Assembly (NCBI GenBank): GCA_024681565.1
Contig: JAILAO010000094.1
Span: 1 to 12,688, forward strand
Direction of reading: 5' to 3'
DNA: 12,688 nt
Source of the DNA: Bacteroidales bacterium
GTDB taxonomy: Bacteria > Bacteroidota > Bacteroidia > Bacteroidales > UBA932
A program made the position numbers and the translations under genes. Shown here piece by piece: positions 7,514 to 12,688 of this stretch. Each line of letters opens with the position of its first letter. Position 1 is the stretch's first letter. The notes under the pieces are model-generated. The model ran no database searches. It was given only the letters and a program-made list of their open reading frames with translations, and was not told the DNA's origin.

Positions 7514-9112
7514 CTACCTTCGGGGTTCGGCTTCCGTGATGGCGAGCGGGTACCGGCGGAGGATTTCTTCCGATTCGGAGGGGGAAAGCTCCGTCATGGG
7601 CTTGCAGTACAGTTCCTGAGCCGTTTCTTCCCGGACACTGTCATAGATCTGGCGGAGCAGGCTTTGCAGATGCAGGTAGGCCCCGTAGCTGGTGCCGTTG
7701 TCGTTCCGCAGGACAAAGTGCGTGCGCGCTCCGTGTTTTTTCAGGAAATCAGTCCCTTTCCGGAGGATTTCCGCATCGTCCTGTACGGCTCTGTCCTCGA
7801 AGAAGATCCTGTCATTCGCATTGATCAGGGCGACGCACAGATCTTCCCGGTTTACCCCGGGGACCATTTCAGGCGGGTATGGGGAAGCCTTTTCCTGCGC
7901 TTGCGCGTCTGCCGGCGGCAGGCTGCGGCTCTCCGGCGCCGGGGTCTTCGGGGACGTGTAATTGATTCTCAATGTCCCCGCTTTCCGCAATTCTTCCCTG
8001 AGGTCCATGACTACGCGCATGGGAACATCCGGCGCCGCGTTGATCTCGACGATCATTTCCGGGATAAACACATTGAGTGTTTGGATGAAAGCTCCGATTT
8101 CGGGAATGCCGACCTGCGTGTTTCCGGTATCGACCGTCCCGTCGGCCGTCAGGTTCAGGAGCAGTCTGACAGAGGATCCGTCCTTCTCCGGAGCCGTTTC
8201 CTCCTGAAGGATTATTTTGTTATCTTTGTCCCCGGGGACATAGACGGTCCGGGCCTGCAGGCCCAGTCCCAGGCAAACGAGCGGGAGCACATAGAGCACC
8301 CGCAACCCCCGCACGAGGGGGGATCTTGATTTTGACATCATAGTAATACGATTTTTAAGGATACTGTGATTAAAGCTGTTGGCAACTGAGTAGCCGCTCT
8401 TGCCGACAGCTTTTCTTATTAGCAGATATTGATATTCCTTGATATCGGCGCCTCCCCGCAGGACCGCGTCATCGGCCTCGTATTCATGGATCTCCTGCAA
8501 GTCAGCACGGAGCATCCAGATAGCCGGATTGAACCATTGGAAAGCCGCCATCAGGTCTACCAGCAGCACCTCGGCCGAATGACCGAAGTCGAGGTGCGCT
8601 TTCTCGTGGGCGAGGATCGGGCCGTACGGACCCTGCCAGTCTTTCCGGGACAGGACAATGTATTTCATCCAGCTGAACGGGGCGATGTCCCGTTCGGTGA
8701 CGATGATCCTGTAGTCTCCTTCTTCCCGGACAACTTCCCCGTTCCGGATGATGCGCCGGATCGACAGGATGGAAAGAGCCACCCGGAACAGGACGAAGGC
8801 GACCCCGGCCCAGAACAGGATGCCGAGCGCCGTCTGCCACCAGGGGGCGGCGTCGCTGACTGCTCCGAGGGTCTCCGGGGCAGTCAGGTCTGCCAGGACG
8901 GCATCCCGTACCTCGGACCGGACGGGCGATTCCACCGTCCTCCGGACGGTGATGATGCAGAATGGCAGCAGGAACGAGAGCACGGCCGTTCCCACCAGCA
9001 CGATCCGGTTCAGCCGGTGGAAGGTCTCCTTCTTCAGGAGCAATCGGTAGAACATATAGAAAAGCGCCAGCGCCAGGGCGACCTTTCCTTCGTAGATCAG
9101 CAGGGGAGACAT
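7514..9112 (-). CDS. M56 (BlaR1/MecR1-like) membrane metalloprotease with ExbD/TolR-like C-terminal part
   Basis: A 532-residue membrane protease that, by family knowledge, senses an outside signal and inactivates the paired BlaI repressor. Predicted membrane helices are at about 3-22, 37-57, 93-115 and 268-287, the four-helix plan of BlaR1. The zinc site HEKAH is at 169-173, with a further conserved Glu in HEYEADDAV (about 210-212). Beyond the fourth helix there is no penicillin-binding sensor. Residues about 313-386 (ending VVMDLREELRKAGTLRINY) and about 421-532 (from ALINANDRIFFEDRAVQ, through NDNGTSYGAYLHLQSLL, to YPLAITEAEP) both resemble the periplasmic domain of Bacteroidetes ExbD proteins. 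They are joined by a Pro/Ala-rich linker (388-420). It starts 2 bases after the blaI stop and is almost certainly co-translated. The protease call is strong; the ExbD-like call is from motif memory. Confidence 0.88.
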   Translation of the reverse strand: MSPLLIYEGKVALALALFYMFYRLLLKKETFHRLNRIVLVGTAVLSFLLPFCIITVRRTVESPVRSEVRDAVLADLTAPETLGAVSDAAPWWQTALGILFWAGVAFVLFRVALSILSIRRIIRNGEVVREEGDYRIIVTERDIAPFSWMKYIVLSRKDWQGPYGPILAHEKAHLDFGHSAEVLLVDLMAAFQWFNPAIWMLRADLQEIHEYEADDAVLRGGADIKEYQYLLIRKAVGKSGYSVANSFNHSILKNRITMMSKSRSPLVRGLRVLYVLPLVCLGLGLQARTVYVPGDKDNKIILQEETAPEKDGSSVRLLLNLTADGTVDTGNTQVGIPEIGAFIQTLNVFIPEMIVEINAAPDVPMRVVMDLREELRKAGTLRINYTSPKTPAPESRSLPPADAQAQEKASPYPPEMVPGVNREDLCVALINANDRIFFEDRAVQDDAEILRKGTDFLKKHGARTHFVLRNDNGTSYGAYLHLQSLLRQIYDSVREETAQELYCKPMTELSPSESEEILRRYPLAITEAEPRR

Positions 9113-9114
9113 GT

Positions 9115-9474
9115 CTAATTCTCTTTTTCGACCAGGGCAATCAGTTCCTTGAGTTCGTCAACGCTGATCTTTTCCTCCTTGACGAGGGCCGAAACGGCGC
9201 TGATGTAAGAGTTGTCGAAATACTTGTCAATGAGTCCCACCAGGGAGCGTTGTTTGTACTCCTCGCGTGTGACTTTGGCAAAGTACTGGTATGTCGGCCC
9301 ATAGGCCTTGTGGCCGATGAAGCCTTCTTCCTGCAGGGTACGTACTTGGGTGGAGAGGGTGGAGAAGTGCGGTCTGGGTTCCGGATACAGTTCCCGCAGC
9401 TCCCGGACGAACAGGGGGCCGTTTTCCCAGAAGTGGTTCATGATCACCTCTTCCTTTTTCGTTAATTTTTTCAT
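9115..9474 (-). CDS. BlaI/MecI/CopY-family transcriptional repressor
   Basis: A 119-residue winged-helix repressor, the usual BlaI size. ATG 9474 gives MKKLTKKEEVIMNHFWENGPLFVREL, the family N-terminus. The DNA-recognition helix region follows (PHFSTLSTQVRTLQEEGFIGHKAYGPTY), then the dimerisation and cleavage region (YFAKVTREEYKQ). The C-terminal helix LVKEEKISVDELKELIALVEKEN is typical of Bacteroidetes members. It normally represses its own operon until the partner M56 protease, encoded 2 bases downstream, removes it. An in-frame ATG at 9495 would leave almost no leader after the promoter and is less likely. No beta-lactamase or mecA-like target is in the window, so the regulon is unknown. 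Confidence 0.92.
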   Translation of the reverse strand: MKKLTKKEEVIMNHFWENGPLFVRELRELYPEPRPHFSTLSTQVRTLQEEGFIGHKAYGPTYQYFAKVTREEYKQRSLVGLIDKYFDNSYISAVSALVKEEKISVDELKELIALVEKEN

Positions 9475-9492
9475 ATCTGCAGTCGTTTTCTG

Positions 9493-9523
9493 CAAATATA
9501 GCTAAAAAAATTAACTATGCAAC
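9493..9523 (-). promoter_or_regulatory. blaI-M56 operon promoter
   Basis: On the minus strand GTTG (9523-9520), a 19-base spacer, then TATATTTG (9500-9493), an exact TAnnTTTG match. Transcription would start near 9488, giving a leader of about 14 bases. The related hexamers TTAGTT, ATAGTT and TTAGCT follow one another across the -33 and spacer on the minus strand and may be repressor half-sites. This is inferred from spacing, not a known operator match. Confidence 0.7.
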
Positions 9524-9538
9524 TAATTTTATTATTTC

Positions 9539-10072
9539 TTATTCCTCGTTCGGGTGGATCTTCCGGTAAACCTTCATGAGGTTCATCAGCGATCCGAAAT
9601 TGCTTTTCGTGAGATGGACCGCGCGGACCGATCCTTCTCTTTCGACGCAGAACGCCAGGATACGGCTCAGCATGACCTGCCGGTAGGTAATCGTGACGGT
9701 TTCCAGTTCGTCATTCGGGAAACCGACAGCCAGGCAGCCGGGTCTCTCGATGGACGTACCTGCATCGGCATTATACAGGTCCTGAAGTTGCTGCAGCACA
9801 TCCATGGCATCGGAAAGCCGGTCGCCGAGCGGAAGGAACAGGGTGTGTACGGGATCGTAGATCAGCTGGACGGCATCATCGCCGAGCCCGACCCTGCTCA
9901 ATGAGAGGTAGTAGTGGTTCTGCCCGTCCTTGGGCATGTTGAATACCTGCAGGACTTCGCTGTCGTTTTCTTCGATATTTGCCAACCCAAGAATCTGGGG
10001 AATGCCGGTTTCCTGCGCGGAGAGCGCAAACGGGAAAACGAGCAGGGAGAGAAGGAGGAGAAATCTTTTCAT
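9539..10072 (-). CDS. Small secreted protein of unknown function
   Basis: A 177-residue exported protein. ATG 10072 is chosen because MKRFLLLLSLLVFPFALSA is a clean Sec signal peptide, cleaved before QETG; an ATG two codons upstream (10078) is equally compatible. The mature part is soluble-looking and mixed alpha/beta, with VLQVFNMPKDGQNHYYLSLSR, a central DRLSDAMDVLQQLQDLYNAD helix and a C-terminal helix ending KVYRKIHPNEE. No family or catalytic motif was recognised. The N-terminal extension to 10180 overlaps crcB and is not expected to be translated. It begins 34 bases after the crcB stop on the same strand with no hairpin between, so it is probably transcribed with crcB. It ends 15 bases before the blaI -33 element. 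Confidence 0.75.
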   Translation of the reverse strand: MKRFLLLLSLLVFPFALSAQETGIPQILGLANIEENDSEVLQVFNMPKDGQNHYYLSLSRVGLGDDAVQLIYDPVHTLFLPLGDRLSDAMDVLQQLQDLYNADAGTSIERPGCLAVGFPNDELETVTITYRQVMLSRILAFCVEREGSVRAVHLTKSNFGSLMNLMKVYRKIHPNEE

Positions 10073-10106
10073 GGTCATATAAAGTCGATCTGATTTGTCA
10101 GTCTTA

Positions 10107-10475
10107 CTATCGGACGAGATAAAAACCCAGGGCGACCAGGGCGATTCCGGCGGCGATACTGATACCGGCATAGCCGGCAAAGCCCCAGACGTCGCCTCCC
10201 TGCAGCAGCATCAGCGCTTCCTTGGAGAACGTAGAGAAGGTGGTGAATCCGCCGCAGAATCCAACCGTCAGGAACAGGGCCCAGTCGCTGCCTTCCGTTG
10301 CGTTTCTGCTGAAAAGGCCCCAGAGCAGGCCGATGAGGAAGCACCCGGCCAGGTTGACCGCCAGGGTCCCCCAGGGAAATCCTTTCCCGACTCCTTTCAA
10401 GGCCGTGGATATCAGATATCTTGCGATGCCTCCTGCGAAACTCCCGGTCCCGACCGCCAATATGGTTTTGAACAT
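10107..10475 (-). CDS. crcB: Fluoride ion channel CrcB/Fluc
   Basis: A 122-residue inner-membrane protein that exports toxic fluoride as a dual-topology dimer. Start ATG 10475 gives MFKTILAVGTGSFAGGIARY, the family N-terminus; upstream in-frame codons run through the promoter and are not used. Key features: conserved Arg19, Asn41 in the second helix (NLAGCFLIGLLWG) and the signature GFCGGFTTFSTFS at 72-84, whose Phe and Ser/Thr residues line the fluoride pore. Four membrane helices are predicted. The leader of about 44 bases shows no sign of a fluoride (crcB-type) riboswitch. The gene lies divergent from the thioesterase gene. Confidence 0.95.
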   Translation of the reverse strand: MFKTILAVGTGSFAGGIARYLISTALKGVGKGFPWGTLAVNLAGCFLIGLLWGLFSRNATEGSDWALFLTVGFCGGFTTFSTFSKEALMLLQGGDVWGFAGYAGISIAAGIALVALGFYLVR

Positions 10476-10523
10476 ATCCGTTTGCTTTAATGAAAACCTT
10501 TCTGGAAACCGTACTTTGGTTGT

Positions 10524-10555
10524 CAAAGATACGTTTTTGACGGTAGAACTCCAAA
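10524..10555 (-). promoter_or_regulatory. crcB promoter
   Basis: On the minus strand TTTG (10555-10552), a 20-base spacer, then TATCTTTG (10531-10524): an exact match to the Bacteroidetes housekeeping promoter in both elements and spacing. Predicted start of transcription is near 10519. Confidence 0.8.
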
Positions 10556-10639
10556 GGTCTGGCGGGTAAGAAGTCCTCGGATTCCATACAAATTGGTACT
10601 GTCTTTGTGGGTGGAAGCGGCAAAGAACCGACAAGCGAT

Positions 10640-11053
10640 ATGACTCTTAAGGAATTTCTCAACACCGGCGACCGCTTCGCCGCCGGAAGCGGAGCCCGGC
10701 TCACCGACGTCGCGCCCGGTACTGCCGCGGCCGTAATGGAAGTGAAATCTTCTCACCTCAATGCCGGGGGTGTCTGCCAGGGGGGTGCGATCTTCACACT
10801 CGCAGACCTGGTATTCGCCGCGCTGGTGAATCAGGGCGACAACCTCACGTTCGCCATCAATTCGACCATCTACTACCATTTGTCCGCCCGGGAAGGGGAC
10901 GTGCTCCGGGCGGAGGGACATCTGGCTTGCGACCACCGTCGCATCCCCGCCGCGGAGGTGGTGGTCACGAATCAGGACGGAATCCGTGTGGCCAGCTTTA
11001 CCGGTCAGGCATATACCGGTCGCAACCCGGTCTCTTTCGATGCCCTGCAATGA
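10640..11053 (+). CDS. PaaI-family hotdog-fold thioesterase
   Basis: A 137-residue acyl-CoA thioesterase of the PaaI/YdiI hotdog type, which hydrolyses aryl- or acyl-CoA to the free acid plus CoA in the cytoplasm. ATG 10640 gives MTLKEFLNTGDRF; the GTG at 10607 overlaps a possible -7 box (TGTCTTTG, 10600-10607) and is unlikely. The active-site segment is HLNAGGVCQGGAIFTLADLVFAAL (residues about 36-59): the asparagine, GG and the LAD aspartate are present, but the usual HGG histidine is Gln. The C-terminal strands (FAINSTIYYHLSAREGDVL, GHLACDHRRIPAAEVVVTNQDG, VASFTGQAY) fit the fold. It precedes phenylacetate-CoA ligase on the same strand but is separated from it by about 245 bases and a second promoter. 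Confidence 0.88.
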   Translation: MTLKEFLNTGDRFAAGSGARLTDVAPGTAAAVMEVKSSHLNAGGVCQGGAIFTLADLVFAALVNQGDNLTFAINSTIYYHLSAREGDVLRAEGHLACDHRRIPAAEVVVTNQDGIRVASFTGQAYTGRNPVSFDALQ

Positions 11054-11064
11054 CCCTGCAGGAG

Positions 11065-11202
11065 TCACCCTTTCTTTTCTTCTTCTTTGGGAAGCAGGAT
11101 GTTTCCCGCTTTGACAACGCCGTCGGAAAGAATTCTTTCTTCAGGGAAGTTCATATCAGTCAATGTATAGGTCCGTTGCTCCTTTGTTTCTGGAGCAGGC
11201 AT
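11065..11202 (-). CDS. Possible small protein, doubtful
   Basis: A 45-codon minus-strand frame (from MPAPETKEQRTYT to LLPKEEEKKG) in the gap between the thioesterase and ligase genes. It is charged, ends in a Lys/Glu tail, and reads like a soluble protein, which is more than most chance frames do. The open frame extends upstream to an ATG at 11301. No promoter of the TAnnTTTG type or ribosome-binding site was seen, and no family was recognised. The gap is otherwise unexplained and has lower GC than its neighbours, so it may be a real small gene, a decayed gene remnant or chance. Confidence 0.25.
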   Translation of the reverse strand: MPAPETKEQRTYTLTDMNFPEERILSDGVVKAGNILLPKEEEKKG

Positions 11203-11246
11203 TTGCTGATGGTCATGGTATTCAGCCTTCTGACAGTCGTTTCTTG

Positions 11247-11278
11247 TTTGGAGGTGTGGGAGAAAGGGTGTATCTTTG
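11247..11278 (+). promoter_or_regulatory. Phenylacetate-CoA ligase promoter
   Basis: TTTG (11247-11250), a 20-base spacer, then TATCTTTG (11271-11278): identical in boxes and spacing to the crcB promoter. The predicted transcription start is near 11282. This rules out the in-frame TTG 11276 and ATG 11279 as starts and leaves a leader of about 20 bases before ATG 11300. Confidence 0.8.
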
Positions 11279-11299
11279 ATGAGCAGATCATTTACCTTC

Positions 11300-12610
11300 A
11301 TGATGTCCTACCAGAAGTTCTTCAATCCTGAGGAGTCATACTCCCGTTCAGAGATAGAGGCCCTGCAGCTCGAGAGACTGCAGGCCACGGTCAAGCATTG
11401 CATGGATTCCCCTTTCTATCAAGAGCGTTTCCGCAAGGCCGGGCTGTCCCCGTCGGATATCCGTACGCTTGATGACCTCAGGAAAATCCCTTTCACCACC
11501 AAGCAGGACCTTCGTGATACCTATCCTTTCGGAATGGCCGCGGTTCCGCTTGACCAATGCGTACGCCTGCACTCTTCCAGCGGCACCACCGGCAATCCCA
11601 CGGTCATCCTGCATACGCAGAAGGATTTGGAAGAATGGGCCAATGCCGTCGCCCGCTGTCTGTGGATGGTGGGTTGCCGTCCCGAGGACGTGTTCCAGAA
11701 TACGTCCGGTTACGGTATGTTCACCGGCGGCCTCGGTTTCCAGTACGGCGCCGAGAAGGTAGGTATGCTGACGGTCCCGGCCGCCGCGGGCAATACGCTG
11801 CGCCAGCTCAAGTTCTTCACGGACTTCGGCACCACCGTCGTGCACGCCATCCCTTCCTACGCTGCGCGGATTTATGAGGTCATGTGCGAAAAGGGGATCG
11901 ATCCCCGCAGGGACACCCGGCTCCGCACCCTTGTCATCGGCGCCGAGCCGCACTCCGAAGACACGCGCAAACGTATCGAGAACATGCTCGGCGTCAAGGC
12001 CTACAATTCCTTCGGGATGTCGGAGATGTGCGGCCCCGGTGTCGCTTTCGAGTGTCCCGAGCAGAACGGCATGCACATTTGGGAGGACTATTACATCGTC
12101 GAGATTGTCGATCCGGACACCCTCGAACCCGTCCCGGACGGAGAAGTCGGAGAACTTGTGCTCACGACGCTCAAGCGTGAGGCCATGCCGCTGCTCCGCT
12201 ACCGTACGCGCGACCTCACCCGCATCCTGCCGGGCGAGTGTCCCTGCGGGCGTCACCATATCCGTCTCGACCGGATGAAGGGTCGCAGCGACGACATGAT
12301 CATCCTCAAGGGAGTCAACATCTTCCCGATCCAGATCGAGACCATCCTGATGCAGTTCCAGGAGCTGGCTTCCGACTATCTCATCACGCTGGAGACCGTG
12401 GACGGCAACGATGCCATGACCGTCGATGTGGAAATGAAGGACCTCTTCATCGACGATTACAGCAAACTGCAGGCACTCAGCCGGGAGATCACCCGCCAGC
12501 TCCGCGACGAGATCCTGATTACGCCCAGGGTCCGTCTCGTACCCAAGAACACCCTGCCCAAGAGCGAGGGCAAGGCTGTCCGGGTCGTTGATACCAGAAA
12601 GAAATACTAG
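11300..12610 (+). CDS. paaK: Phenylacetate-CoA ligase (PaaK-type, AMP-forming)
   Basis: A 436-residue cytoplasmic ligase of the ANL superfamily that activates phenylacetate or a related arylacetate with ATP and CoA. The family N-terminus is visible (YQKFFNPEESYSRSEIEALQ, then HCMDSPFYQERF). The ATP-binding P-loop SSSGTTG is at 92-98, followed by NPTVILHTQKDLEEW. GAEPHSEDTRKRIE and YNSFGMSEMCGPGVAFEC form the acyl/AMP site, and GRSDDMIILKGVNIFPIQIE is the PaaK hinge. The catalytic lysine motif LPKSEGKAVRV is at the end (candidate Lys425). Start ATG 11300 is used; ATG 11303 is equally good. An ACT-domain gene begins 14 bases after the stop, a pairing known in Bacteroidetes, where it often goes with indolepyruvate:ferredoxin oxidoreductase. 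The exact aryl substrate is not fixed by sequence. Confidence 0.92.
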   Translation: MMSYQKFFNPEESYSRSEIEALQLERLQATVKHCMDSPFYQERFRKAGLSPSDIRTLDDLRKIPFTTKQDLRDTYPFGMAAVPLDQCVRLHSSSGTTGNPTVILHTQKDLEEWANAVARCLWMVGCRPEDVFQNTSGYGMFTGGLGFQYGAEKVGMLTVPAAAGNTLRQLKFFTDFGTTVVHAIPSYAARIYEVMCEKGIDPRRDTRLRTLVIGAEPHSEDTRKRIENMLGVKAYNSFGMSEMCGPGVAFECPEQNGMHIWEDYYIVEIVDPDTLEPVPDGEVGELVLTTLKREAMPLLRYRTRDLTRILPGECPCGRHHIRLDRMKGRSDDMIILKGVNIFPIQIETILMQFQELASDYLITLETVDGNDAMTVDVEMKDLFIDDYSKLQALSREITRQLRDEILITPRVRLVPKNTLPKSEGKAVRVVDTRKKY

Positions 12611-12624
12611 AATCCCGCACCACC

Positions 12625-12688
12625 ATGACCGTCCATCAACTTTCCGTCTTCATCGAGAACAAGTCCGGCACGCTTGTCAAAGTGCTCC
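12625..12688 (+). CDS. ACT-domain protein, N-terminal fragment
   Basis: The first 21 codons of a gene cut off by the right edge. The residues MTVHQLSVFIENKSGTLVKVL match the first strand and helix of an ACT domain (QLSVFxENKxGxL), the small fold that binds amino acids and regulates metabolic enzymes. It starts 14 bases after the ligase stop on the same strand, so the two form an operon. Small two-ACT proteins follow phenylacetate-CoA ligase in many Bacteroidetes, and they probably let an aromatic or branched-chain amino acid control the pathway; that role is inferred. Confidence 0.8.
   Translation, partial: MTVHQLSVFIENKSGTLVKVL

Noticed and set aside
7445..8329. A 294-codon plus-strand frame opposite the M56 C-terminal part
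   Set aside because: It is a shadow frame, Arg/Gln-rich with no known motif, and it is opposite a gene whose domain patterns are clear.
8902..9502. Beta-lactam resistance locus
   Set aside because: BlaI/M56 pairs are often tied to beta-lactamases, but no beta-lactamase or resistant PBP gene is in the window, and the M56 protein lacks a penicillin-sensor domain.
10476..10523. Possible fluoride riboswitch in the crcB leader
   Set aside because: The leader predicted from the promoter is only about 44 bases, and I see no match to the conserved core of the crcB motif.

Overview
The window looks like chromosomal DNA of a fairly GC-rich member of the Bacteroidales, probably gut- or rumen-associated. 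The signs are: four clear promoters of the Bacteroidetes type (TTTG or GTTG, a 19-20 base spacer, then TAnnTTTG); a lipoprotein with a FISUMP domain behind a fimbrillin-like domain; a BlaI/M56 pair of Bacteroidetes type; and a phenylacetate-CoA ligase followed by an ACT-domain gene. Genus cannot be set from sequence reading alone. No rRNA, tRNA, CRISPR array, insertion sequence or phage gene was seen.

Layout. Positions 1-1613 (minus strand) hold the start of an exported protein cut by the window edge and a fimbrillin-like/FISUMP lipoprotein, separated by a hairpin terminator. An AT-rich divergent spacer of about 420 bases follows. On the plus strand lie a large secreted GH9-type glycoside hydrolase (2037-4625) and an SstT-type serine/threonine:Na+ symporter (4710-5927). 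Between them is a perfect 13-bp inverted repeat that fills the sstT promoter. From 5911 to 10475 six genes run on the minus strand in the order crcB (fluoride channel), a small secreted unknown protein, a BlaI-type repressor, an M56 membrane protease, a UbiA/MenA-like prenyltransferase and a CPBP intramembrane protease. From 10640 the plus strand carries a PaaI-type hotdog thioesterase, a phenylacetate-CoA ligase and the start of an ACT-domain protein.

How the genes may work together. BlaI and the M56 protease form a signal-controlled repressor pair, 2 bases apart and behind one promoter. The M56 protein lacks a penicillin-sensor domain; its periplasmic part resembles ExbD/TolR, twice over, which is the most interesting point in the window. 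The prenyltransferase and CPBP protease are translationally coupled (TGATG). The thioesterase, ligase and ACT gene suggest handling of aryl- or acyl-acetates and their CoA esters, as in the anaerobic aromatic amino acid/arylacetate chemistry of this phylum. No SusC/SusD pair accompanies the GH9 gene, so this is not a typical polysaccharide utilisation locus within the window.
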